Positions 18,664 through 27,023 of a DNA stretch of 64,000 bases are shown here, in pieces. The notes under the pieces are model-generated. The model made no database searches and was not told the origin of the DNA. It was given only the letters and a program-made list of their open reading frames with translations. The stretch's first letter is position 1. Each line of letters opens with the position of its first letter. Made by a program: the position numbers and the translations under genes. Origin of the DNA: Halothermothrix orenii H 168 (GTDB lineage: Bacteria > Bacillota > Halanaerobiia > Halanaerobiales > Halothermotrichaceae); NCBI RefSeq assembly GCF_000020485.1, contig NC_011899.1, positions 2,140,501-2,204,500 of the forward strand, given 5' to 3'.

Positions 18664-19341
18664 CTAAACCGATCTTATTAACTCTGGAGAGGGGGTATTT
18701 TTTAAGAAATTCACCAGCTCCCTCTCATTATTAATCTCTCCATCTATAATAATACCACCCCTGGCAACATCCTCTATCTGATGAAAGTCAGATCCTGATA
18801 TTAACTTGAGCTCATTATTAATAGCAAACTGGTAGGCCAGATCATTATAGGAATCATGCCTGGGGTTACCATTATAGACTTCTATTCCATCAATTAAAGA
18901 AGGATTGACCGGATTGAGTCCCGGTCTGAAGGGATGGGCCTGATAGACAAGAATATCATTATCATTAACCAATGTTTTAAAGTCTTTAAGAGTTAATGTA
19001 AAGAGCCTGGGATTATTTATCAAAAATTCCGGGGTTATACCATAGACCAGAAAGTCATTGGGACTCTCTTCAAAGGTTAATTCTATTCCCAGAAAAACCT
19101 TTAGACCGAGCTCCCTACCTCTATTGAAGGCTGTACTATAACCAGTAAGATACCTTTTTATCTGTTCTTCCCAGCCCAGTGATTCTATATTATCAAAAAA
19201 ACCCCGTTTATAATGGTCAGTAATTACCACACCATTATACCCGGCTTCCTTATATAATTCAACCATCTGTTCTGCCCTTACCTTGCCACACCTGCTTGTC
19301 TCTGCTGTATGAACATGCATATCGAGTTTGAATCCTGACAT
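18664..19341 (-). CDS. PHP-domain phosphoesterase-like protein
   Basis: Metal-dependent hydrolase fold, 225 residues. The HxH pair (DMHVHTAETS), the ITDHYKRG motif, a conserved glutamate (GIELTFEE), YQAHPFRPG and the final GSDFHQ give a full set of metal ligands. It resembles PHP proteins fused to or near polymerases and histidinol phosphatases, but the substrate is not known. It is transcribed with the YkgJ-like gene upstream (40-base gap) and converges with the DsrE gene. Confidence 0.85.
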   Translation of the reverse strand: MSGFKLDMHVHTAETSRCGKVRAEQMVELYKEAGYNGVVITDHYKRGFFDNIESLGWEEQIKRYLTGYSTAFNRGRELGLKVFLGIELTFEESPNDFLVYGITPEFLINNPRLFTLTLKDFKTLVNDNDILVYQAHPFRPGLNPVNPSLIDGIEVYNGNPRHDSYNDLAYQFAINNELKLISGSDFHQIEDVARGGIIIDGEINNERELVNFLKNTPSPELIRSV

Positions 19342-19381
19342 ATGTCCTCCCTCATTTATGACTACATTCGCAAAATTTATT

Positions 19382-19894
19382 TTACCACAATTCAGCCTTC
19401 AAATCCTCTATTACATTATATACAATGGGACAAATATAGGTGTTATCAATCATTTCCAGAAACCTGTGGTTAAACATTTTTTTTGTTAAATGTGGATATG
19501 ACCGGCAGGAATCGGGTCTTACAGAATAAATTGTACAGGTATTACCATCTAAAAAGGGACAGCTCTCACCCTTTAAAGCAAAACCGGTTTGCTGCTCTCT
19601 AGATACATATTTATTCTTAAAATCATTAATACTTATCCCCAGTTGCTCAGCAATTCTTTTTATATCATACCTGGTAAATCTGGGACTTAAATTCCTACAA
19701 CAATTACCACAATTCCGGCAATCAAAAGAAGAAAAATACTTATTATTCAACTCCCGGACCAGGTTGTCCACTTTCCAGGGATTACAACCCCTGATAAAAA
19801 TCCTGAATTCCCGGTTTTCATCCTCTTTTTGCCGGGCCAGTTCCTCAAGCCTTTTCTGATTAATAACCATGTTAATAAGTTTTAACACTCCCAC
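19382..19894 (-). CDS. YkgJ-family cysteine cluster (putative iron-sulfur) protein
   Basis: About 160-170 residues. Cysteines come in the pattern CRNCGNCC, then CPFLDGNTCTIYSVRPDSCRSYP, the hallmark of the CxxCxxCC family (UPF0153), thought to bind zinc or an iron-sulfur cluster. Some relatives act in flagellin or other methylation, but no role can be assigned here. The start is uncertain: GTG at 19894 overlaps the GGTGGGAG site, GTG at 19888 is very close to it, and ATG at 19870 is distant. A set of DnaA boxes lies about 95-125 bases upstream. Confidence 0.85.
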   Translation of the reverse strand: MGVLKLINMVINQKRLEELARQKEDENREFRIFIRGCNPWKVDNLVRELNNKYFSSFDCRNCGNCCRNLSPRFTRYDIKRIAEQLGISINDFKNKYVSREQQTGFALKGESCPFLDGNTCTIYSVRPDSCRSYPHLTKKMFNHRFLEMIDNTYICPIVYNVIEDLKAELW

Positions 19895-19987
19895 CTGAAA
19901 TATGATAAAAACTTAAATAAATTCTGATATCCAGTTAAAGATATATTAAACCATTTTTAGTAAAATGTCAACAAAACTGAGAGTTTT

Positions 19988-20018
19988 TGTGGATAACTTG
20001 TGGACAAATTGTGGATTT
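19988..20018 (+). promoter_or_regulatory. Cluster A: three DnaA boxes in 11-bp phase
   Basis: TGTGGATAA (perfect box), TGTGGACAA and TGTGGATTT begin at 19988, 19999 and 20010, so the spacing is exactly 11 bases, about one helix turn. The cluster lies between the YkgJ-like gene and the terminator of the surface lipoprotein gene. A second cluster with the same design is at 23238. Confidence 0.75.
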
Positions 20019-20037
20019 ACTGTTAATAATTAAAAAG

Positions 20038-20072
20038 TAACAAAGAGGCCCCGGGACAGGACCTCTTTGTTA
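20038..20072 (-). terminator. Terminator of the surface lipoprotein gene
   Basis: Perfect 11-base arms TAACAAAGAGG and CCTCTTTGTTA. On the minus strand ACTTTTTAATT follows. It stands 50 bases past the stop codon. Confidence 0.9.
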
Positions 20073-20122
20073 CAATTTATACTTAATTTAGCTCTGACAC
20101 ACAAAAATGTAAACCATTTTTC

Positions 20123-22489
20123 TTATTTAGTGACAGCATTAACACTGGCAGGAGTCATAATATAATCAGTCAGGATGTCCAGGGTTACTGACCCTGATTC
20201 TGGTATAACTGCATTGGGTTCACCTGGTATATCGGGGGGAGTTACTCCATAATAACCCATTGCCTCTACATACTCAGAGTTATTATCCAGGTCTACCATG
20301 GCATAGACATAATAGGTCCCTGGAGTAACAGAAGCAGAATAACTGATCTGGTCTTTATTAGTATACTCCCCGGCTATAAATGCCTCCTGTCCATTCCCGC
20401 TATCAGTATCAGTATCAATAAACACAATATAAAACCCTGTTGCCACTTCCGGTAATGTTATAGTTCCATTAACGTTAAGCTCCTTTGTGGCATACATATC
20501 AACATTAAAGTTAACTTTGCCGGTATCAGGAACACTTGCCGTAGGGGATGTCGGTAAGGTTCCGTCAGAGGCCTGGCCATGCACTCCTTCATAAATACCT
20601 GATTTTGCATAAATATAATAGGTTCCCGGGGCAACATTGTCAAAACGGAAAGGTGCCTCAGTAGTTGCTGTCTCCACAAAATAGTCAAAACAATCAACAT
20701 ACCCATCGGTTTCATCCAGGTTGTCATCCAGGAAGACAGTATACTCCTGGTAAGATACAGATTCCGGGAAGGTTAAAGTCCCTTTAACATTATAGGGGTC
20801 ACTTACTTCTACTGTAACCGTACCTGTAGCCGTTTCCCCAAAGGGATCACTTACCGTATAAGTGAAGGAATCTGTACACGGACTGGTGGGGGCTTCATAC
20901 ATTAAATCCCCATACTCATCTACATAAACTAAACCATAAGTGGGCTGGGTAAAGCTATCCAGGGTCAGTGAATCACCGTCAGGATCACTCGTATTATACT
21001 CATAGTCAATCCATATTGTACCATAAACATTAGCAGTTTCCACAATGTCCCCAGCTACTGGAGGGGCATTTTCGGTAACTACTTCGATAAATACCGTACC
21101 TGTATCTGATCCATTACCATCACTAACTATATAATCAAACTGATCTGAACCGGTATAATCAGTATCAGGAGTATAGGTTATCGTATAATCAGGGTTAACT
21201 GTTACACTACCATGGACTGGGTTTGTGCTTATACTAACCTGTAAGGTTTCAAATTCAGCATCATAGTCATTTTCAAGGACATTTATCGTAAGAGGGTTAT
21301 TCATCATGGCATTGACATTATCATCATAAGCCTCAGGTGGGTCATTTACAGGTAATATTTCAACAGTAACTGTCGCTGAATTTGAAATATTATTGTTACT
21401 ATCAACAATGGTGTAAGCAAAGGATGCATTTCCATGGTAGTCAGTATATGGGGTAAAGGTGACCGTCCCATCATTATTATTAATGACAATCCCCATAGTA
21501 GCTGAATCATTAATTTCATAAACACTTATGGGGTCCCCTTCCGGGTCAGTATCATTGGCCAGAAGGTCAATTGTGGTTGTAGTGTCTTCGTCCATAGTAA
21601 TAGAGTCATCGTTAGCTGTAGGAGCAGCATTACCACTACCAATGGTAACATTTACAGTAGCCTCAGCTGTTAACTCACCATCACTTACAGTATAAGTAAA
21701 GCTGTCAGAACCTGTATAACCATTGTCAGGAGTGTAGGTTATAGTTCCATCACCATTTTTTACAGCTGTTCCATTTGATGGAGCAGTAACACTCTGTAAG
21801 GTCAGGGTATCCCCGTCTACATCAGTATCATTAGCCAGGACATCAACTACTACTGGTTGATCTGCAGTAGTGGTTACATTATCATCTTCTGCAAGGGGGG
21901 CATTATTATCACTGCTACCAACAGTTACTGTAATTATGGCTTCTGTCTGAAGGTTTTTATTATCAGCTATTATATAAGTAAAGGTATCTGTTCCGCTAAA
22001 AGCAGGATCAGGGACATACTTTATTGTCTCTCCATCAACTATTGAGGCCCTACCATGGGAAGGTTGTCCCACTTTAATTATTTCCAGGGACTGTTTTTCA
22101 GGGTCGGAATCATTTGTAAGGGGTTTAATGGTTACCGGTGTGCCAACATCTGTTTCAACTGAATCATCCTGGGCTACCGGAGGCTGATTTTCGCTGATAA
22201 AAATTGCCTTGATAGATTTATTACTATCCATGACAATCTTGTTTTCAACTACATCCTTTCCATCAGGGCCACCCCAGCTATCAAACAACCAGCCTTAATC
22301 AGGACTGGCCTTAAGACTTACAGTTGTCCCTTCAACGAACTTCTGACCACTTGAAGGGTTAACCTGTCCCTTGCCCTCAATTTCAATTGTAAGGGTGTAT
22401 TTCTTATCAGATAGTATGTCATTATTACTACAACCAACCATCGCTACCAACATTACCAGTACTGCTATTATAATGGTTTTTTTAAACAT
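20123..22489 (-). pseudogene. Ig/cadherin-repeat surface lipoprotein gene interrupted by an in-frame TAA
   Basis: The frame starts at 22489 with a lipoprotein signal peptide (lipobox VAMVGC) and runs 64 codons into an InlB-B/bacterial-repeat domain (TLTIEIEGKGQVNPSSG...SLKASPD). There TAA at 22295-22297 stops it. The same frame continues at once with GWLFDSWGGPDG, the second half of the same domain, so only the stop separates the parts. Five tandem Ig-like repeats of about 95 residues follow, each opening with a DD pair and containing NDTDxDGD-type acidic, probably calcium-binding motifs and FTYTVSDG. Two C-terminal beta domains (PGTYYIYA in each) complete 788 codons. If the stop is real, the surface protein is lost unless read through. 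A sequencing error is the alternative. Confidence 0.85.
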
Positions 22490-22692
22490 TATCTTTCCCC
22501 CCTAACATAGAATAAATTAAAAACTAAATAATTTATAGATATTTTTTTATATTAAACTATATATTAAACTATATATTTAGTTAACTTTAACAGGTATGAA
22601 TCAACCACACAATAAGGATTAATAAATCGTCTTATAATTTAATAACACCGGGGAATAATAATAACAGAAACCAAATTAGATTGGAGGTAATT

Positions 22693-22857
22693 ATGGAATA
22701 CGATAAAAAGAAAAAAAATAACAAGAAAAACCAGAAAAATAAAACCGATGAAGAGTTTTTGGTACAATCCCCCAGTATAAACCCAGATGACATAGAAATA
22801 GATGATGAGATATCTCCAGATGAACGATTAAGAAAGAAAAAGAAAGAAGACCATTAA
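22693..22857 (+). CDS. Small highly charged protein of unknown function
   Basis: A 54-residue frame with a strong GGAGGT site seven bases before its ATG and a terminator-like hairpin just after the stop. The first third is almost pure lysine and asparagine (MEYDKKKKNNKKNQ), the middle is acidic (PDDIEIDDEISPDE), and the end is basic again (RLRKKKKEDH). No family is recognised. It is divergent from the surface lipoprotein gene. The RBS and terminator make it likely to be a real gene. Confidence 0.6.
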   Translation: MEYDKKKKNNKKNQKNKTDEEFLVQSPSINPDDIEIDDEISPDERLRKKKKEDH

Positions 22858-22869
22858 TTTAACTTTCAA

Positions 22870-22897
22870 GAGGAATCCTTGCTTCAGGGGATTCCTC
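22870..22897 (+). terminator. Terminator of the small charged-protein gene
   Basis: Arms GAGGAATCC and GGATTCCTC with a ten-base loop, then ATTCTTTATCTT, 12 bases behind the stop codon. Confidence 0.75.
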
Positions 22898-23357
22898 ATT
22901 CTTTATCTTATCCCGTCTTTAACTACATAACTTAATTTAAATAACCATTTATTTAGAGATAACTAAAAAATTATATCTAGAGTTAGTTATACAAGTTCTC
23001 ATAATTATCTACTGTTCAGTAACTTTTGAGTGAAAATTACATAAGTTTTATCCATTGACTCTTATATTATCTTTAATGTTTTAATTTGTCTGTTAAGTTT
23101 AAAAATCATAATTTAGTTAAACAGTTGGTTAAATTATATACTTTTTTTAATAACCTGTCAAGATTTGCTGAAATAAATACGTTTTTCTTTTATATAAAGT
23201 ATATATAAAATTTAATGTATTTTATTTCTCTAAAATTTGTGGATAACCTGTGGGAAAAATGTGGAATCATTGTTATTAACCTGTTAATAAAAAGTTTAAA
23301 TGGTATTTTTAAAATATAATTACTCTTAAATAACAGATTTTTAACGTTTAACCTGAC
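22898..23357. other. Gene-free AT-rich region
   Basis: About 460 bases without a gene in any frame. The only clear signal is the second DnaA-box cluster at 23238-23268. No terminator for the DUF6544 gene was found in it. Confidence 0.5.
23238..23268 (+). promoter_or_regulatory. Cluster B: three DnaA-like boxes in 11-bp phase
   Basis: TGTGGATAA (perfect box), TGTGGGAAA and TGTGGAATC begin at 23238, 23249 and 23260, again exactly 11 bases apart and in the same orientation as cluster A. Both clusters are followed by a similar TGTTAATAA-like AT-rich sequence. Confidence 0.65.
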
Positions 23358-24209
23358 TTAATAAATAGTAAGTTTGTTATACTCTATATCAGTTACTTTA
23401 AATTTATAATAACTAAAATCACCGGTATCCAGTCTCCATATTGCTTCAGCCCTGGTAGGAATTTTAAATCCACCCCGGTCTTTATAATCTTCAACTAAAA
23501 CTAAATAATCTTCCAGAGTAGCTCCTCCGGCTCTGGACATATACCTCTTACAGGTATAACTTATAACTTCACCCTTATGATTGAAATTAAAAATCGCTGA
23601 TGCTGATAACCCACCATAACTCATAATAGCCCTGGCAGAGTTTGAATCTACTTCTTCCCATTCTATATAGTTACTCAAGGCAGCTTGCGGAAACCATACT
23701 ATTTCCCCTAAGTACCTGAGCAAAGTTCCCTGGTCAATTTCCTTTCCTTCAGCATTTACAACAGGAACTAATGCCATAAGTTTTATGAGCATGTTACCTT
23801 TTCCCTTATAATACCTATCTCTTCCATTAAAATATAAAAAGGGAGCCATCCTGACTTTTACCTTCCAGACAAACCCGGGTTTGTCAACTGTAAAATACTG
23901 TTCAGCCCGGGCCGACATCCATGGCTGGTCTTTTTCAGTCCTTATCATACCCTCCTGTTTTAACCTCACCGAATATATTTTTTTGCTACCATTAACTCCT
24001 GAATACCTCAACCACTTCTGGACAGGCTCAGGTAAACTTTTTAATTCATGTTCATTTATATGCCAGCTTGATTTATAATTGTCAACAAATAACTGGTTGA
24101 CTTCCTCTTCAATTTTTTTGTTAAAGGTTATATTTCCCAGGCTAATTACCACTAATCCAATGACCAGACTTATTACTATTATCTTAAAAACTAAAATTAA
24201 TATTTGCAT
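23358..24209 (-). CDS. DUF6544 family protein
   Basis: 283 residues with one N-terminal membrane anchor (about residues 5-27) and a soluble domain. The family pattern is recognisable: LPEPVQKWLRYSG, the QEGMIRTEKDQPWMSARAEQYF region, PGFVWKVKVRMAPFLYFNGRD, and EIVWFPQAALSNYIEWEEVD. The biochemical role of the family is not known. It is encoded 26 bases downstream of a TetR-type regulator in the same direction, so it is probably that regulator's main target. Confidence 0.8.
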   Translation of the reverse strand: MQILILVFKIIVISLVIGLVVISLGNITFNKKIEEEVNQLFVDNYKSSWHINEHELKSLPEPVQKWLRYSGVNGSKKIYSVRLKQEGMIRTEKDQPWMSARAEQYFTVDKPGFVWKVKVRMAPFLYFNGRDRYYKGKGNMLIKLMALVPVVNAEGKEIDQGTLLRYLGEIVWFPQAALSNYIEWEEVDSNSARAIMSYGGLSASAIFNFNHKGEVISYTCKRYMSRAGGATLEDYLVLVEDYKDRGGFKIPTRAEAIWRLDTGDFSYYKFKVTDIEYNKLTIY

Positions 24210-24234
24210 TAGCTCCCGCTCCCCTTACTTCTTT

Positions 24235-24852
24235 TTATTCTTCCTTTAGTAGACCACTGAATATCAGATTAAAATGGTGTTCTATTAATCTATTAACCTG
24301 ATCTTCAGAAATATCTTTTTCAACAATTAACTTAATAATTAATCCAAAAGTAGCGGTCCAGATAACCTGAGCCGTAAGTTCAGGGTCCCATTCTTTAAAA
24401 TATCCCTCACTAATTCCCTTTTTAATATTATCAACCAGCATCTTTAAAGCCAGACTATCCTCTGAAATCCCCCTGCCCAGTATAGCTGTCTTCTTGATTA
24501 TATCTTCGTTACTACTGAGCATAAAAGTTTTGTAGATATCAGGTGAATCCAGGGCTGCTTTTATGTAACAGGTAAAGGCATCTTTTATTTCTTTTTCAGG
24601 CCTGCCCTCATTTTGTATAACTGATTTAACGGAGTTAATAATATTTTTATAACCTTTACTTAATAACACCTGAATAATTTCATCTTTGTCCTTAAAATAG
24701 TGGTAAATAATGGCCGGGGAATAGTCCATTGACCTTGTGATTTTTCGTATAGATAATCCCTCAATACCTTCATTAGCTATTATACCCCGGGCCACTTCAA
24801 GAATTTTTTGTTTAATTTCCTGATGTTTTTGCTGCTGGCGTTCTTTCCCCAT
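24235..24852 (-). CDS. TetR/AcrR-family transcriptional repressor
   Basis: A 205-residue one-component repressor. The N-terminal helix-turn-helix (residues about 12-60) reads ARGIIANEGIEGLSIRKI with SPAIIYHYFKDKDEIIQVLL, the classic TetR pattern. The rest is a ligand-binding helical domain typical of long-chain or drug sensors, with no identifiable ligand. Its promoter and two AACACTGTT operator elements lie directly upstream, so it probably represses itself and the co-transcribed DUF6544 gene. Confidence 0.93.
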   Translation of the reverse strand: MGKERQQQKHQEIKQKILEVARGIIANEGIEGLSIRKITRSMDYSPAIIYHYFKDKDEIIQVLLSKGYKNIINSVKSVIQNEGRPEKEIKDAFTCYIKAALDSPDIYKTFMLSSNEDIIKKTAILGRGISEDSLALKMLVDNIKKGISEGYFKEWDPELTAQVIWTATFGLIIKLIVEKDISEDQVNRLIEHHFNLIFSGLLKEE

Positions 24853-24882
24853 AGCAGGATACCACCTCTGGAAATAGTTTTT

Positions 24883-24909
24883 AACACTGTTTATTTTTTG
24901 AACACTGTT
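24883..24909 (-). promoter_or_regulatory. Putative TetR operator: twin AACACTGTT elements
   Basis: AACACTGTT occurs at 24883-24891 and 24901-24909. Each copy is a near palindrome (AACA-C-TGTT), with centres 18 bases apart. They sit between the promoter -10 box and the TetR gene start, where bound repressor would block transcription. Confidence 0.7.
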
Positions 24910-24916
24910 AAATTAT

Positions 24917-24945
24917 ATTATAAACCTGATTGATTTAATTGTCAA
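24917..24945 (-). promoter_or_regulatory. Sigma-A promoter of the TetR-DUF6544 operon
   Basis: On the minus strand TTGACA and TATAAT, both perfect, are separated by 17 bases. The twin operator elements lie just downstream of the -10 box. Confidence 0.85.
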
Positions 24946-25012
24946 GTTTTTCTGTATTTTATTGTTTTATATGTAAAATAACTTCACTATCTTACTTTTG
25001 TAGACATAAAAA

Positions 25013-25035
25013 AAGGCCCCGTTTAAGGGGGCCTT
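25013..25035 (-). terminator. Terminator of the ArsR-permease-thioredoxin operon
   Basis: Arms AAGGCCCC and GGGGCCTT followed on the minus strand by seven T, ten bases beyond the thioredoxin-like stop codon. Confidence 0.9.
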
Positions 25036-25044
25036 CTTTTACAT

Positions 25045-25278
25045 TTATTCAAACCATGATCTGATTTCACTACTGGAAGGAACCTTCCCCTCTACCTTTA
25101 TTTCACCGTCTATGACAACAGCCGGGGTCATCATAACCCCCCTGTTTACAATTTCATCCAGTTCCTCCACTTTAACTATTTCGGCCTCAACATCTAAGTT
25201 CCTCAATTCATTTTTAATCAAATCTGTAGTTTTCTGACATTTAGGGCAACCACTACCAAGGACTTCAATCTTTTTCAT
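25045..25278 (-). CDS. Small thioredoxin-like redox protein (CPKC active site)
   Basis: 77 residues with the compact thioredoxin/glutaredoxin-like fold of 'redox-active disulfide protein 2'. The active site is GSGCPKCQK near the start and the cis-proline region is MMTPAVVIDGE. GGAGTG precedes the ATG. It is the last gene of the ArsR-permease operon, a frequent gene neighbour of YraQ/ArsP-type permeases. It may reduce a metal(loid) substrate or the permease cysteines, which is an inference. Confidence 0.88.
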   Translation of the reverse strand: MKKIEVLGSGCPKCQKTTDLIKNELRNLDVEAEIVKVEELDEIVNRGVMMTPAVVIDGEIKVEGKVPSSSEIRSWFE

Positions 25279-25313
25279 TTTACTTCACTCCTTTAAATTT
25301 ATATAATTTTATT

Positions 25314-26486
25314 TTAAACTACTATGGCACCATAAATTAGTCCACTGATTGTAGCCATAGCTACAACTAAACCTATAAAAACAAGTGTCTTTTTAGTTCC
25401 CATAACACTGCGAATAACAAGCATATTGGGTAGACTTAAAGCCGGTCCGGCAAGTAAAAGGGCCAGGGCTGGTCCTTTACCCATTCCCAGACCAAGAAGT
25501 CCCTGTAAAATAGGTACTTCAGTCAGGGTAGCAAAATACATAAATGCTCCCAGAATCGATGCCGTGAAATTTGCTAAAATAGAATTACCTCCCACAAACC
25601 TGGTAACCCAGTCTGGCGGAATAATACCAGCATCGGTACCGGGACGTCCCATTAAAAAACCGGCTATTAGAACCCCGGCAAACAACAGGGGTAATATCTG
25701 GGCAGCAAAATCCCAGGTAGAATCTATCCAGTCTTTAAGTTCTCCCTTAGTAAACCAGCTCTTTAAGATGATTACCATTATTATTAGTAAAGTAATAGTA
25801 ATTATCCATTTAATATTAAATATTTTCACCCAGAAACCTGTTGCCTGTTGGGGTTTACCCCAGGCGGCAAAAATTAAAATTAAGACCAGGGTCATAAAAT
25901 ATATTAAGTTCTGAAGACCAGTTCTACCCGCAACACCCTCAGTATTTTTACCCATTACTCCTTCAAGCCTCTCTTTATCTTCTTTACGGAAGATTACTGC
26001 CATCAGTAAGCCAATCACCAGAGCAAAGATAACTGCACCAATAGCCCTGGCCAGCCCCATCTGCCACCCCAGTATCCTGGCTGTCAGAATTATAGCCAGA
26101 ACATTAATGGCTGGACCTGAATACAGGAAGGCCGTAGCTGGACCAATCCCGGCTCCCCTCTTATAAATACCGGCAAAAAGGGGTAAAACAGTACAGGAAC
26201 AGACAGCCAGAATGGCACCTGATACAGAAGCTACTGTATATGAAACCCATTTTTTAGCCTGGCTTCCGAAGTATTTAATTACGGCCTGTTGTGAAATAAA
26301 ATTGGCAATAGCACCGGCAATAAAAAATGCGGGTATCAAACAAAAAAGAACATGTTCCCTGGCATATTCCTGTAGCATTAAAAAGGACTCGACTATTGCC
26401 TCCTGAATTTTTAAATTATGAAATGGAACAAAATAAGCCATCATAAATATGGTGACATATAATATAAATTTTTTTAGTCTGGTCAA
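25314..26486 (-). CDS. YraQ/ArsP-type permease (DUF318), possible metal(loid) exporter
   Basis: Integral membrane protein of about 390 residues with eight to ten membrane helices. The glycine-rich, cysteine-containing motif AVCSCTVLPLFAGIYKRGAGIGPATAFLYSGPA (positions 26125-26225) and the second-half motif FATLTEVPILQGLLGLGMG are hallmarks of the permease family that includes the methylarsenite exporter ArsP. The CSC pair in helix 3 fits metal(loid) binding. The TTG at 26486 is the better-spaced start behind AAGGAG; the GTG at 26495 overlaps it. The ArsR-type regulator upstream and thioredoxin downstream support metal(loid) export; the exact substrate is open. Confidence 0.88.
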   Translation of the reverse strand: MTRLKKFILYVTIFMMAYFVPFHNLKIQEAIVESFLMLQEYAREHVLFCLIPAFFIAGAIANFISQQAVIKYFGSQAKKWVSYTVASVSGAILAVCSCTVLPLFAGIYKRGAGIGPATAFLYSGPAINVLAIILTARILGWQMGLARAIGAVIFALVIGLLMAVIFRKEDKERLEGVMGKNTEGVAGRTGLQNLIYFMTLVLILIFAAWGKPQQATGFWVKIFNIKWIITITLLIIMVIILKSWFTKGELKDWIDSTWDFAAQILPLLFAGVLIAGFLMGRPGTDAGIIPPDWVTRFVGGNSILANFTASILGAFMYFATLTEVPILQGLLGLGMGKGPALALLLAGPALSLPNMLVIRSVMGTKKTLVFIGLVVAMATISGLIYGAIVV

Positions 26487-26498
26487 ATTTATCACTCC

Positions 26499-26840
26499 TT
26501 AGTTTATTCCCAGTTCCTGTTGTTTCCTTTTTAAATCTTCCTGTAGTACTTTATCAAGGCACCCGAAAAATCCACTGACACAAGGGGTTCTCAAAAAATA
26601 TGTTACTTTTAAACCTTCTTTTCTGAAATCGATGAGCCCGGCATTCTTTAAAACCTTAAGGTGTTTTGAGACTGTTGGCTGGCTAACACCCAGAATCTCT
26701 GTCAACTCACATACACAATGTTCCCCTTTTTGACCCAGGATATCTATTATCTGTAATCTTGTTTCATTAGCAAGGGCTTTAGCAATTGTAGCTCTGGCTT
26801 TATATATATCTTTATTAATAAATATCACCACCTTTATCAT
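26499..26840 (-). CDS. ArsR/SmtB-family metal(loid)-responsive repressor
   Basis: Winged-helix repressor of 113 residues. The DNA-binding region reads VCELTEILGVSQPTVSKHLKVLKNAGLI and includes the ELxVCxL-type metal box (GEHCVCEL) used by As/Sb/Cd sensors; two further cysteines stand near the end (TPCVSGFFGCLD). The ATG at 26840 lies only about eight bases behind the predicted transcription start and has no ribosome-binding site. An AAAGGTGG site inside the first codons could instead serve a start a few codons later. It heads the permease-thioredoxin operon and should repress it through the palindrome in the promoter. Confidence 0.92.
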   Translation of the reverse strand: MIKVVIFINKDIYKARATIAKALANETRLQIIDILGQKGEHCVCELTEILGVSQPTVSKHLKVLKNAGLIDFRKEGLKVTYFLRTPCVSGFFGCLDKVLQEDLKRKQQELGIN

Positions 26841-26854
26841 ATTTCTTATTAACT

Positions 26855-26883
26855 ATATTACTATATTGGAATATAGTTGTCAA
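26855..26883 (-). promoter_or_regulatory. ArsR promoter with operator palindrome in its spacer
   Basis: On the minus strand TTGACA and TAATAT are 17 bases apart. The spacer is filled by the palindrome ACTATATT-CC-AATATAGT (plus-strand 26860-26877), two perfect 8-base arms. Binding there would block RNA polymerase directly. Confidence 0.85.
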
Positions 26884-26922
26884 TAAAAAATACTAAAGAA
26901 TATTAATATATTGATAAACCAA

Positions 26923-26957
26923 AACCCTGGCCCGTGTTTTTACCCGGGACCAGGGTT
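26923..26957 (-). terminator. Terminator of the MFS transporter gene
   Basis: Arms AACCCTGG and CCAGGGTT with inner CCCG/CGGG pairing, then GGGTTTTGGTTT on the minus strand, 67 bases beyond the stop codon. Confidence 0.7.
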
Positions 26958-27023
26958 ATCTGGAATTATAGCAATCATAATATCTTTAACATTATACTTT
27001 AGTATTATATTCCGTTTTTGTTT

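Noticed and set aside
19988-23268. The DnaA-box clusters as the chromosomal origin itself
   Set aside because: No dnaA, dnaN, rpmH or similar origin neighbours are adjacent, no clear DnaA-trio run follows, and the boxes lie between unrelated accessory genes.
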